A stretch of DNA of 32,409 nt, from IMG/VR virus record IMGVR_UViG_3300010885_008273, positions 1 through 32,409 of that record; one strand, given 5' to 3'. Shown piece after piece: positions 7,279-15,518 of the stretch. Position 1 is the first letter of the stretch; each line of letters starts with the position of its first letter. The translations under genes were made by a program, and so were the position numbers. The stretch is from a virus. The notes below the pieces were generated by a model that was not told the origin of the DNA, made no database searches, and saw nothing but the letters and a program-made list of their open reading frames with translations.

Positions 7279-7719
7279 ATGGACGAACTAATTCAGCAAC
7301 TTAAGATTGCATTTTCAAACACATTTGTGTTCTATGTTAAGGCCTGGGGATATCACTGGAACGTAGAAGGAGCGGACTTTTACGAATTTCACAAATTGTT
7401 TGAAGAAATTTATTCGGAAGTACAAGGATCTGTTGACCCATTTGCCGAGCATATTCGTCAGCTACAAAGCTACGCACCAGGAACACTAGAGCGATTTAAG
7501 CAGCTCAGTCAAGTGCAAGAAAGCAGCAAGATTCCAAACGCACTTGAAATGGCAAGTGGTCTACTTGCAGAAAACGAAGTAATACTAAATTCTCTGCAAG
7601 CATCATATGATCTAGCAGAAACTAACAAGGAACATGCACTCAGCAACTTCCTCGCTGACAGAATGGAAGCGCACAAGAAGCATGCATGGTTCCTACGCAG
7701 CACACTAAAGACAAGATAA
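7279..7719 (+). CDS. dps: Dps-like ferritin (DNA starvation protection protein)
   Basis: The ATG at 7279 is chosen over the in-frame TTG at 7273 because the GGAG Shine-Dalgarno at 7268-7271 is 7 nt from the ATG. The 146-aa product is a four-helix ferritin-like protein. The Dps intersubunit ferroxidase residues are all present: H26, H38, D53 and E57, with the same spacing (12, 15, 4) as H51/H63/D78/E82 of E. coli Dps. HWNVEG matches the Dps signature. Dps binds iron, consumes peroxide and may coat DNA. No Lys-rich N-terminal tail is present, so DNA binding is uncertain. It has a late promoter, so it may protect new phage DNA or end up in virions. Confidence 0.88.
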   Translation: MDELIQQLKIAFSNTFVFYVKAWGYHWNVEGADFYEFHKLFEEIYSEVQGSVDPFAEHIRQLQSYAPGTLERFKQLSQVQESSKIPNALEMASGLLAENEVILNSLQASYDLAETNKEHALSNFLADRMEAHKKHAWFLRSTLKTR

Positions 7720-7733
7720 GGATTAACTAACTC

Positions 7734-9935
7734 ATGACAACTCAAGAAAACATGAAGAAATGGCTATCGGTAATTAATACACCGTCCACTAAAGAAAAAG
7801 GTATGATTACTGAAGACGTTGAAGGCGCACTAAAAACAATACACTCAGATGTATTAAGTCGCCCCGAGCCTACTGCTACTCCCGATAAGGTTACTGCACG
7901 GGTCGCTGGCGGCATGCGTGGAGTAAGTCATGATGAAGTGAAGAGCGGGTTTGATAGCCTTTCTAAAAAGAACGGATTTGCAGACTTTGCAGATGAATTA
8001 AATTCTGCAAAAGGCGCACACGACGAAGAGACACGTATTGCCGAAAACCTAGTTGACGAAGATGACATGGAAGAAGGCAACGAGTTTAGTGGCGCACTTG
8101 CTGCTGCTAAGATGCAACACAAGAAGTCATTCAAGGTAGATGGCAAGAACTATCAAGTAAAAGAAGGCGAGGATGCTTGCCCAGTGTGTGAAGCAATGCC
8201 GTGCGAATGCGATAATAAGGAAATGGTATCTGAGGAGTGGAGCGTTATATACGATTCTGCTTATGCTAAGAACGTACCGGCTCGTGTTCGTCTGAGTGCT
8301 GGTATGGATGAATCAGCAGTACGCGAATGGTTCAGTAAGGCATTTCAACCTTTGAGTATTCACGAAGTACTAATACGTAAACCAATAGATCCAAAAGATA
8401 AAAGTTTATCACCAATTGTTGAACCAAAGCAAGACACTGATCCATTTGGAGTGTTGAAGCCAAAGCCGAAGCCAAAGCCGAAGCCAAAGCCAGGTAAGAA
8501 GCCCAACAACGAACCCGAAGTGTACATGGGCGAAGAACAAATAGATGAAATTCTTCCAGCATTAGCTGCAGGCGCTGGAGCATTAGCTACAGGTGCTGCC
8601 CGTGTTGGTGGCGCAGTAGTACAGGGTGCAAAGGCTTTGGGCACTGCTGCAGTAAAAGGAGCACAAGCTGTAGGTAACGTAGTAGCTAAAGGCGCACAAG
8701 CTGCAGGTAACGTAGTAGCTAAAGGCGCACAAGCTGCAGGTAATATGGCAAGTAATGCAGTAGTCAAAGGCGCACAAGCTGCAGGCAATATGGCAAGTAA
8801 TGCAGTAGTCAAAGGTGCAAATGTTGCTGGACAAGCAGTTGGTTCTTTTGGTCAAGGTATGGCAAGTCAACAGCAGCCAGCGCCAGGACAACAGCAACAA
8901 CCACAACAAGCGCAACAACAGCAGATGCAGCAGAAACCAGGGCAAATGCCAGGTGCAGGTGGTCAGCAAAAATTCAAACCAGGCCCAATTCAGGTTGATA
9001 CAAAAAAGAAAATAATTATTACCCCAGCAGGTGCAATTCCATTTACTCAGATCATAACCAGAGAAGACCGCGAGCAACGTGGCGAAGACGAAAGTGAAGT
9101 TAAGTCTGCACTATCGGATATTCACGAAAAACTAGGCGGAGACTATGATCTAGACAAGCAGTACGATGCAATTCACGAAGTATCAGAAGAGTCAGGTATT
9201 TCTTATCGCAAGTTGCTAGGAGCATGGGTTACGGATCCGTTGGGCATGAAGGAAGCAATTAGTGCAGCAAAGGATGCTGCAGATGATACAGAAGAAATGC
9301 CAGCAGAGGAACCAGCACCTGCTGCACTACCTGCACCCGGTGACGAAACTGCACAACCTGAGCAGCCAGTACAAGAGTCTAGAAAGAAAAAAGCCAAAGT
9401 TATAAAAGAAGGTCATCAGGTCATGCTAGATGTGAGAGATGATCATGAAGTTCAAATGGCACAGTCACAACTGTACCAGATGGTAAAGAACGCAAGTGAC
9501 TTGCACAACATGCTTGACAGTATGGGCGAGCTAGAAGGTTGGGTACAGGCCAAGATTACTCTGGCAGCCGACTATATCAATCGTGTTAAGGATTATGTTG
9601 AGTACGAAATGGTTCGTGGTTCAACAGAACATCATGGCCATCGTTCACCTAACGACTTCTACGAAGATGATCCATTGCACGAAGCAAAGGATGACGATAA
9701 AGAAGATGATGCGGATGATGACAAGATCCCACACATTGTAATGCAACTACGTAAAGCTAAGGACGTAGATGGTAATCATAAAGTACGTTTTGAAGATGGG
9801 ACATCTCACTACGTATCAATGACAGTTATCAAGAACTTCTTAGAAAAGCATGACAAGCAAAAGCCTGCAGTAAAGGACACAATGGCACGTGACGCAATCA
9901 AGAGCCTCAAGCATCTCAAAGCACGAGCAGAGTAA
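7734..9935 (+). CDS. Large low-complexity virion-associated protein
   Basis: A 733-aa protein built of short conserved patches and low-complexity linkers. It has an N-terminal acidic region, a small Cys cluster CPVCEAMPCEC (residues ~149-159), a (KP)n stretch (~243-253), a hydrophobic Ala/Gly repeat zone with repeated KGAQAAGN units (~308-362), a Gln-rich zone (~377-400), an Ala/Pro/Glu linker, and a C-terminal helical part with LEGWVQAKITLAADYI (~600-615), a segment I associate with virion proteins of marine T4-like phages. The Ala/Gly repeat zone could be membrane-active. The gene follows dps by 14 nt. A capsid- or tail-internal role is inferred, not shown. Confidence 0.55.
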   Translation: MTTQENMKKWLSVINTPSTKEKGMITEDVEGALKTIHSDVLSRPEPTATPDKVTARVAGGMRGVSHDEVKSGFDSLSKKNGFADFADELNSAKGAHDEETRIAENLVDEDDMEEGNEFSGALAAAKMQHKKSFKVDGKNYQVKEGEDACPVCEAMPCECDNKEMVSEEWSVIYDSAYAKNVPARVRLSAGMDESAVREWFSKAFQPLSIHEVLIRKPIDPKDKSLSPIVEPKQDTDPFGVLKPKPKPKPKPKPGKKPNNEPEVYMGEEQIDEILPALAAGAGALATGAARVGGAVVQGAKALGTAAVKGAQAVGNVVAKGAQAAGNVVAKGAQAAGNMASNAVVKGAQAAGNMASNAVVKGANVAGQAVGSFGQGMASQQQPAPGQQQQPQQAQQQQMQQKPGQMPGAGGQQKFKPGPIQVDTKKKIIITPAGAIPFTQIITREDREQRGEDESEVKSALSDIHEKLGGDYDLDKQYDAIHEVSEESGISYRKLLGAWVTDPLGMKEAISAAKDAADDTEEMPAEEPAPAALPAPGDETAQPEQPVQESRKKKAKVIKEGHQVMLDVRDDHEVQMAQSQLYQMVKNASDLHNMLDSMGELEGWVQAKITLAADYINRVKDYVEYEMVRGSTEHHGHRSPNDFYEDDPLHEAKDDDKEDDADDDKIPHIVMQLRKAKDVDGNHKVRFEDGTSHYVSMTVIKNFLEKHDKQKPAVKDTMARDAIKSLKHLKARAE
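8448..8502 (+). repeat. Lys-Pro coding microsatellite (12-nt unit)
   Basis: Alternating AAGCCA/AAGCCG codon pairs repeat several times and encode (Lys-Pro)n within the 733-aa protein. Such units are prone to slippage. Confidence 0.6.
8654..8820 (+). repeat. In-frame tandem repeats encoding KGAQAAGN units
   Basis: Two kinds of unit occur in tandem: a 33-nt unit encoding KGAQAAGNVVA and a 45-nt unit encoding KGAQAAGNMASNAVV. The copies are nearly identical at DNA level, which suggests recent duplication. Confidence 0.7.
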
Positions 9936-9938
9936 CGC

Positions 9939-10733
9939 ATGAAGATACAAGAACTACTGCAAGAGATGAGTCAGAAGGCCGCTGAGAAGATGGGCGTATC
10001 TGTCACACGGGTCACTAAAAAAGACTTTAAAGAAATCAAAGACAAGTTGTCTAAGATACTACTTGCAGTGGGCGTCAAGCATGCCGACTGGACTATGGGC
10101 GGCGCGGGCATATGGGATGAAACACATCCATACTACGACCCAAACAATCGTAAAAAAGATTCTGGCGACATTGACATCATGCTAGATGAAAAAGATGTAC
10201 TAAGTGCATTTTCCGATAAGGACCTTAAAGGTAGCAAGCAGAAGTTGGCACAAGCTCTTACTGAGAAAGGTATCAAAAACAACGGAGCGTCACTTAACTG
10301 TGTTGTGAGATTTGATCAAGACAAGTTTGCACAAGTGGACCTAATTGTTAAACCTGATGCAGCCATTGCAATTAAAGGACATCAGATGGACTACTCCACT
10401 GATCCTACTATGCGCGGCGGAGACCTTTGGTTAGAAATATGGCCCACACTGATCAAGATGACACCTAGTCCCGTTAGCGGCAAGACAGAAATTGTTGACG
10501 CCAAGGGAAAGCCAAACAGTGCGCTACAGCTAAGTCCAGACAAGGGCGTAGTAGATCGTGAAACTGGCAGAGTCTTAGTTAGTTGGGCAGATAAGGATGG
10601 CGTTGCTAAACTTATGGTGGGCACACATGCGAATGGTCGCGACATATCCAGTATCTCAGGTTTGGAACGTGTGCTGAAAGTTGTTCCTAAGAAGTGGAAC
10701 GCAGTCAAGCATCTATTCCCACACAGTAAGTAA
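9939..10733 (+). CDS. Pol-beta-type nucleotidyltransferase, possible packaged protein
   Basis: A 264-aa protein with the hallmarks of the pol-beta nucleotidyltransferase superfamily: MGGAG (residues 53-57), the two-aspartate motif SGDIDIML (D77, D79), and a third Asp in QVDLIV (D134). These residues bind two metal ions for transfer of a nucleotide to a protein, RNA or small molecule. The N-terminus MKIQELLQEMS resembles a T4 capsid-targeting sequence (LLQE site). It starts 3 nt after the preceding stop and is followed 4 nt later by a gene with two more nucleotidyl-transfer domains. The substrate is unknown; a tRNA or protein target is possible. The superfamily call is good. Confidence 0.7.
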   Translation: MKIQELLQEMSQKAAEKMGVSVTRVTKKDFKEIKDKLSKILLAVGVKHADWTMGGAGIWDETHPYYDPNNRKKDSGDIDIMLDEKDVLSAFSDKDLKGSKQKLAQALTEKGIKNNGASLNCVVRFDQDKFAQVDLIVKPDAAIAIKGHQMDYSTDPTMRGGDLWLEIWPTLIKMTPSPVSGKTEIVDAKGKPNSALQLSPDKGVVDRETGRVLVSWADKDGVAKLMVGTHANGRDISSISGLERVLKVVPKKWNAVKHLFPHSK

Positions 10734-10737
10734 CAGC

Positions 10738-12498
10738 ATGAAAATATTTGAAGTATTGCAGCATAAAGCAAAGCGTACGCTGCTTGAAGCAGGTACAGCT
10801 CACATCGAGGACTGGGTCACAGAACCCGATGGTGGCAAGCGAGCGTTAGAAGCATTAGTTAATCTAGAAGCCAATCCGCAAGAACTGTCCATTAAATGGG
10901 ACGGCAGTGTAGGCATTGTATTTGGTCGTGATGCTGCAGGTAAGGTAGTATTTGTTGACCATTATCAATTTGCTAAAGTAGCCAAAGGCCAAGCAGAGTT
11001 TAGTACCATACGTGCATATGACGAACCACGTGGCGCTCAACGTGTAGAATTATGGGAAGCAGAGGACGCAATACGCCCTTTGCTAGAAAAGATTGTACCT
11101 AAGAAAGCAGACCAGTATTGGTTTGGCGACCTCATGTGGTATGGAAAACCAGACACAAAGAATGGCGAATACGTATTCCAGCCACGCACAGTAAAATACT
11201 CTGTGGGAGTGGAAACTCCACTTGGTAAGGACATTGCTCGTAGCAACGGCGGTATTGCTGTACACACATTCTTCCCTAGCTTAACATCGGCTAGTATTCC
11301 TCTACGTGGATTACAAGGGTTACGCGAAGGTGCAGGCATTGTGTTCTTTACGGGTGAGATGAAGGACACACCTAAGGTTACAATCGGCAAGCAACAGTTG
11401 TCCGCAGCCAAACGTACAGTTGCAAGTAATACAGACACTGTTAACAAGTTTATCAATGACCTTGCAGGCATGAAGGCCAAGACTGTGCTTACCGCAATGA
11501 GCAAGTTTATTTCACAAATGATTGACGAGAATGATGTAAGCTCTCGCATTGTGCCTCGCTTTATGGATTATCTCCAAGTACAACTAAGCCCTGCGGCAGC
11601 AAAGAAACTGCTGGGCGAAAACAAAGACGGTTGGCTATATCAAAAAGATGGAGCCAAAGGTCTTGAAGCATTGTGGGAAATGTGGGCTGTACTCACAGAT
11701 CTCAAGCTACATGTTAAACAACAAGTAGACAAGCAGGTAAAGAACAGCGCAGTGCATGCTGAGATCAACGGCGACGCCGGACATGAAGGCTATGTATTTG
11801 GTGGTGGTAATGTCAAGTTGGTAGACCGATTAGGTTTTACACGAGCATTGCGCGCCAAGTTTGCAGTGTCTCCGGAAGAGATTGCAACCAAGAGCACCAT
11901 GCCCAAAGCAGTATTTTGCTTTGGTAGAATGAATCCACCAACACTTGGACACAAGCAATTGATGCAAACTACTGTGGAAGCAGGTGGTGATAAGGCATTT
12001 ATATTCCTCAGCAGTACTGTTGATAATGATGAGAATCCGTTGGATCCACAAACCAAAGCAGAATTTATCAAACAGATCTATCCAGCATACGCAGGGAATA
12101 TTATATCGGGCGCATTCAAAACACCAATTGACGCAGCCAACTATCTATACGAACAGGGTTATCGTAACATGACCTTTGTGGGTGGATCGGATCGAATTGG
12201 TGCGGGACCAAAGAGTATCGAAAAACTACTCAACAGTTGGAACAGTGGTCTGGTGCGTACTACAGACTTTGCTCGTGGTCCAAAAGGACGCGAACATGTG
12301 GTGCTAAACTTTGCCAGCAGCGGCGAACGTGATCCAGACAGCAAGGGCGTAGAAGGTATTAGCGGCAGTAAGGCACGTGAAGCTGCAGCAGCCGGTGATG
12401 AAAAACGCTTCTTCCAATTAACAGGTGTGAACTCAAAACTGAAAGTAAAAGGCCAAACACTTTACCAAGCCACACGCAACGGCTTGGGGCTCAAATAG
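10738..12498 (+). CDS. Fusion: ligase-like nucleotidyltransferase domain + NMN/cytidylyl-type adenylyltransferase domain
   Basis: The start at 10738 is chosen because upstream in-frame codons lie inside the previous gene; the product is 586 aa. The N-terminal half contains KWDGS (residues 53-57), matching motif I (KxDG) of ATP-dependent DNA/RNA ligases and capping enzymes, followed by FGR and a WFGDLMWYG segment. The C-terminal part starts near residue 390 with FGRMNPPTLGH (T402-H405), the TxGH/HxGH motif of the NMNAT-type nucleotidylyltransferase superfamily, and has GGSDR and ISGSKAR (541-547), the ISxSxxR signature. NadM/NadR-like NAD synthesis or cytidylyl transfer is possible. The N-terminus ends in TLLE-A, a possible prohead-protease site. 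The substrate is unknown. Confidence 0.68.
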   Translation: MKIFEVLQHKAKRTLLEAGTAHIEDWVTEPDGGKRALEALVNLEANPQELSIKWDGSVGIVFGRDAAGKVVFVDHYQFAKVAKGQAEFSTIRAYDEPRGAQRVELWEAEDAIRPLLEKIVPKKADQYWFGDLMWYGKPDTKNGEYVFQPRTVKYSVGVETPLGKDIARSNGGIAVHTFFPSLTSASIPLRGLQGLREGAGIVFFTGEMKDTPKVTIGKQQLSAAKRTVASNTDTVNKFINDLAGMKAKTVLTAMSKFISQMIDENDVSSRIVPRFMDYLQVQLSPAAAKKLLGENKDGWLYQKDGAKGLEALWEMWAVLTDLKLHVKQQVDKQVKNSAVHAEINGDAGHEGYVFGGGNVKLVDRLGFTRALRAKFAVSPEEIATKSTMPKAVFCFGRMNPPTLGHKQLMQTTVEAGGDKAFIFLSSTVDNDENPLDPQTKAEFIKQIYPAYAGNIISGAFKTPIDAANYLYEQGYRNMTFVGGSDRIGAGPKSIEKLLNSWNSGLVRTTDFARGPKGREHVVLNFASSGERDPDSKGVEGISGSKAREAAAAGDEKRFFQLTGVNSKLKVKGQTLYQATRNGLGLK

Positions 12499-12502
12499 AA
12501 AT

Positions 12503-12532
12503 TTGACTTAACAGCTCCTAGGCATATATAAT
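12503..12532 (+). promoter_or_regulatory. Sigma70-like early promoter for gene 32 (TTGACT-18-TATAAT)
   Basis: TTGACT at 12503-12508 and TATAAT at 12527-12532, separated by 18 nt. The leader is about 57 nt and ends with AGGAG (12582-12586) 9 nt before the ATG. Confidence 0.8.
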
Positions 12533-12595
12533 AGTGTACATCATGCAGTGGCATGGTGTTACGTAGAAACTAAGGAAAACTAGGAGTTTATTAAA

Positions 12596-13597
12596 ATGGC
12601 AACATTAGCAGAAATTCGTGCGAAACTAGCACAACAAGAGTCAAAGGCCCTCGGCGGCGGTGGTGGTGACAATGCAGTATTCCCGCATTGGAACATCGCA
12701 GAAAACACAACAGCAACAATTCGTTTCCTCCCAGATGGTGATCAAACCAACACTTTCTTCTGGGTAGAGAAGGCAATGATCAAGCTTCCGTTCCCGGGCG
12801 TTGCAGGTGATCCCAGCAGCAAGCCAGTATTGGTGCAGGTCCCATGTGTAGAAATGTGGGGCGAGAATTGCCCAATCCTTGCTGAAGTCCGTACTTGGTT
12901 CAAGGATCCAAGCATGGAAGAAATGGGTCGTAAGTATTGGAAGAAGCGTACTTACTTGTTCCAGGGCTTTGTGGTTGATCCGGCTTCGCTCAAAGAAGAC
13001 AATCTTCCCGAGAATCCAATTCGTCGATTCATTATTAGCCCACAGTTGTTTACCCCAATTAAGGCAGCATTGATGGATCCAGATATGGAGAACTTGCCAA
13101 CTGACTATGTCAAAGGCACAGACTTCCGTGTCAGTAAGACTGTTAAGGGCAAGTTCTCGGACTACAATAGCAGCAGCTATGCACGTCGTGAACGTGCGCT
13201 CAATGACGTTGAGATGGCAGCAATTGAGAAGCACGGACTGTTCAGTCTGCGTGACTTCCTCCCAACCAAGCCAACCGAAATGGCCCTTAAGGTCATGAAG
13301 GAAATGTTTGAAGCCAGCGTAGATGGTAAGCCATATGACGCAGCCAAGTGGGGTCAGTTCTTCCGTCCATCGGGTCTGAGCGTAGGTGGTGATGGTGATG
13401 CTGCTCCGCGCAGTGCCCCAAAGCCAGCGGCGCGTGTGGTTGATGCGGATGATGATATCCCTTTTGAGTCAGCCGGTACGTCTACAGAGTTTGAAGTTCC
13501 AGTCAAACCTGCAGTAACTGCTGCACCGGCAACAACCACAAGCAAGCGAGCAGAAGACATTCTCGCAGCCATCAAGGCACGCCAGAACAAGGCCTAA
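12596..13597 (+). CDS. 32: Single-stranded DNA-binding protein, gp32-like
   Basis: A 333-aa protein matching T4 gp32 in layout. It has an N-terminal basic/helical cooperativity region (ATLAEIRAKLAQQ), an OB-fold core with aromatic DNA-contact residues (FFWVEKAMIKLPFPG, KYWKKRTYLFQGFVVDP), and an acidic tail (DADDDIPFE, ~280-290) that in T4 recruits replication proteins. Only two cysteines are visible in the core (C84, C92), not the His-Cys3 zinc site of T4 gp32. A further ~45 residues follow the acidic patch and end in a basic helix SKRAEDILAAIKARQ. It has a strong promoter and Shine-Dalgarno, and a terminator-like hairpin downstream, consistent with abundant expression. Confidence 0.9.
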   Translation: MATLAEIRAKLAQQESKALGGGGGDNAVFPHWNIAENTTATIRFLPDGDQTNTFFWVEKAMIKLPFPGVAGDPSSKPVLVQVPCVEMWGENCPILAEVRTWFKDPSMEEMGRKYWKKRTYLFQGFVVDPASLKEDNLPENPIRRFIISPQLFTPIKAALMDPDMENLPTDYVKGTDFRVSKTVKGKFSDYNSSSYARRERALNDVEMAAIEKHGLFSLRDFLPTKPTEMALKVMKEMFEASVDGKPYDAAKWGQFFRPSGLSVGGDGDAAPRSAPKPAARVVDADDDIPFESAGTSTEFEVPVKPAVTAAPATTTSKRAEDILAAIKARQNKA

Positions 13598-13607
13598 TAG
13601 CCTTGTA

Positions 13608-13631
13608 GTTGGGGTAGTTACCTACCCCAAC
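13608..13631 (+). terminator. Hairpin between gene 32 and uvsX, probable terminator/attenuator
   Basis: GTTGGGGTAG (13608-13617), loop TTAC, CTACCCCAAC (13622-13631): a perfect 10-bp stem 11 nt after the gene 32 stop. The following bases (GTTCTTAAC) are only weakly T-rich, so it may attenuate transcription or stabilise the mRNA end. Confidence 0.6.
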
Positions 13632-13655
13632 GTTCTTAACATGTGAGTGAATAAT

Positions 13656-14744
13656 ATGGTAAAACCATTTGACATTTCAAAGTTTCGTAAAACTCTAACC
13701 AAGAGTATTCAGGGATTGAGTATTGGCTTTCGTGATCCAGATACTTGGGTCAGCACAGGCAATTATACTCTAAACTATCTTATCTCAGGTGACTTCCATC
13801 GTGGAGTTCCACTGGGTAAGGTAACAGTGTTTGCAGGAGAATCAGGTGCGGGCAAGAGCTTTATCTGCTCAGGCAATCTAATTCGTAATGCACAGGAGCA
13901 GGGCATTTTCGTTGTACTAGTAGACACTGAAAATGCACTGGATGAAACATGGCTTAAGGCCTTGGGTGTAGACACTAGCGAAAGCAAGTTGCTCAAGCTC
14001 AACATGGCCATGATTGACGAAGTAGCTAAGACTATCAGTGACTTCATGAAGGAATACAAGGATACCTACGCTACTACACAGGAAGAAGATCGTCCAAAGA
14101 TTCTGTTCGTAATTGACAGTTTGGGCATGTTGCTTACACCAACCGACGTAAACCAGTTTGAAGCTGGTGACATGAAGGGTGACATGGGTCGCAAACCTAA
14201 GGCACTAACCAGTCTAGTACGCAACACTGTAAACATGTTTGGTGACTGGAACATAGGTATGGTGTGTACTAATCACACTTACGCTAGTCAGGACATGTTT
14301 GACCCGGACGACAAGATCTCAGGCGGACAAGGCTTTATCTACGCCAGTAGCATTGTGGTTGCCATGCGCAAGCTCAAGCTAAAGGAAGACGAAGACGGTA
14401 ACAAGATTAGCGAAGTACGTGGTATCCGTGCAGCGTGTAAGATTATGAAGACACGGTACGCCAAGCCATTTGAAAGCATGCAGATTAAGATTCCATATGA
14501 TACGGGTATGGACCCATACAGCGGCTTGTTCGATATGTTGGAAACTAAGAACATGGTCAAGAAGGATGGCAATCGTTACGTATACACTGACCTTAAGGGT
14601 ACTGAACACAAGTACTTCCGCAAGGCATGGGCGGCTAACGAGAATGGTATCCTAGACTTAGTCATGGACGAGTTTGCTACTAAGAACGCAAAGATCCTGC
14701 CCGTAATCGCTAAGGAAGTTGACACCGAAGATGAAGCTGAATAA
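13656..14744 (+). CDS. uvsX: UvsX RecA-like recombinase
   Basis: The ATG at 13656 is preferred over the in-frame GTG at 13647; neither has a strong Shine-Dalgarno. The ~362-aa product has the RecA core: Walker A GESGAGKS (residues 61-68), VVLVDTENAL (~86-95), where the Glu is the catalytic-type residue, Walker B ILFVIDS (~149-155), and the NHTYAS and SGGQGFIYASS segments near the L2 region. UvsX polymerises on single-stranded DNA coated with gp32 and catalyses strand exchange, supporting recombination-dependent replication. It directly follows gene 32 and precedes a small acidic gene and a UvsY candidate. The length fits T4 UvsX. The identification is secure. Confidence 0.95.
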   Translation: MVKPFDISKFRKTLTKSIQGLSIGFRDPDTWVSTGNYTLNYLISGDFHRGVPLGKVTVFAGESGAGKSFICSGNLIRNAQEQGIFVVLVDTENALDETWLKALGVDTSESKLLKLNMAMIDEVAKTISDFMKEYKDTYATTQEEDRPKILFVIDSLGMLLTPTDVNQFEAGDMKGDMGRKPKALTSLVRNTVNMFGDWNIGMVCTNHTYASQDMFDPDDKISGGQGFIYASSIVVAMRKLKLKEDEDGNKISEVRGIRAACKIMKTRYAKPFESMQIKIPYDTGMDPYSGLFDMLETKNMVKKDGNRYVYTDLKGTEHKYFRKAWAANENGILDLVMDEFATKNAKILPVIAKEVDTEDEAE

Positions 14745-14775
14745 GTAAGCTAGCATTTAGTTTGGAGACTATTTA

Positions 14776-15051
14776 ATGGCTTATAATGATGCACTTAGTG
14801 AAGATGTACTGTTTGAATTGTATGATATCGTATTAGGATACGTTCCCGATAAGGAGCGTGAAGACCTTGCGCAACACGTCTACGATTGGTTGCGAGCATG
14901 GGAAGCCCCTGCTACTGTTTACGACGGATTAAGTGAACATGACAAGTATCTAAATACTCTATCCAAAGACTCTGCTGTCTCTGAGGAATACGAAGAGGAA
15001 GAAGAGGAAGAAGATAGTTACGATTCTAGCGACGACGACGATTACGAATGA
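14776..15051 (+). CDS. Small acidic protein
   Basis: A 91-aa protein with a helical N-terminal part (residues 1-55) and a very acidic C-terminus with runs of Glu (~70-78) and Asp (~83-90). It is preceded by TTTGGAGA (Shine-Dalgarno) 7-8 nt before the ATG. It lies between uvsX and the uvsY candidate. Polyacidic tails of this type can mimic DNA or bind basic surfaces of DNA-binding proteins, for example recombinases or single-stranded DNA-binding proteins. I do not recognise the family, and the link to recombination is from position only. Confidence 0.65.
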   Translation: MAYNDALSEDVLFELYDIVLGYVPDKEREDLAQHVYDWLRAWEAPATVYDGLSEHDKYLNTLSKDSAVSEEYEEEEEEEDSYDSSDDDDYE

Positions 15052-15059
15052 GGTGATGG

Positions 15060-15515
15060 GTGACTTGGTACCATAAAGTAACACGCGACATTTCTACTAT
15101 TCCAGATGCTCTGGACTATTATGAAAATGAATATCAAGTTGCCCGCACCGAAGTACAGCTTCGTGGAGTAGTAGAAAAGCAATCCGCTGAACTGCCCGGA
15201 GTGGTAGAGCAGCGGTTTTGCCAACTACAAGAGATTGAAGCAATATTGGAATATATTAATATCCAATTGCGCAAAATTAAAACCAAACACTATAAAAAGT
15301 TTTTGGAAAGTTATAATCGAGCATTGTCTAGTCGTGATGCAGATAAGTATGCAGACGGCGAGGACGAAGTTATTGATTATGAAACACTTGTTAACGAAGT
15401 CGCACTTATGCGTAACAAATGGCTAGGCATCATCAAGAGTTTGGATGCTAAACAGTTTCAGATAAACAATGTAGTTAAGCTACGTACCGCCGGCATGGAA
15501 GATGCAAAGGTATAA
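15060..15515 (+). CDS. uvsY: Putative UvsY-like recombination mediator
   Basis: A 151-aa, mostly helical, highly charged protein starting at GTG 15060, with an AGGTG Shine-Dalgarno overlapping the end of the previous gene. Size, helicity and position after uvsX fit UvsY, which loads UvsX on gp32-coated single-stranded DNA. The C-terminal pattern F-x-I-x-x-x-x-x-x-R-x-x-x followed by Gly and Ala resembles the end of T4 UvsY. The match is weak and based on memory of the T4 sequence, so another helical replication accessory protein is possible. It ends 3 nt before a glycosyltransferase-like gene. Confidence 0.45.
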   Translation: MTWYHKVTRDISTIPDALDYYENEYQVARTEVQLRGVVEKQSAELPGVVEQRFCQLQEIEAILEYINIQLRKIKTKHYKKFLESYNRALSSRDADKYADGEDEVIDYETLVNEVALMRNKWLGIIKSLDAKQFQINNVVKLRTAGMEDAKV

Positions 15516-15518
15516 CAC

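Noticed and set aside
8360-9077. Long open frames on the opposite strand of the repeat region of the 733-aa gene
   Set aside because: They mirror the low-complexity repeats (Ala/Cys/Leu-rich shadows) and have no start signals or plausible domains.
14949-14960. CTAAATACTC within the small acidic gene, identical to late boxes elsewhere
   Set aside because: It lies inside coding sequence about 100 nt before the next start, and the downstream genes are early/middle type. Probably a chance match (codons for Leu-Asn-Thr).
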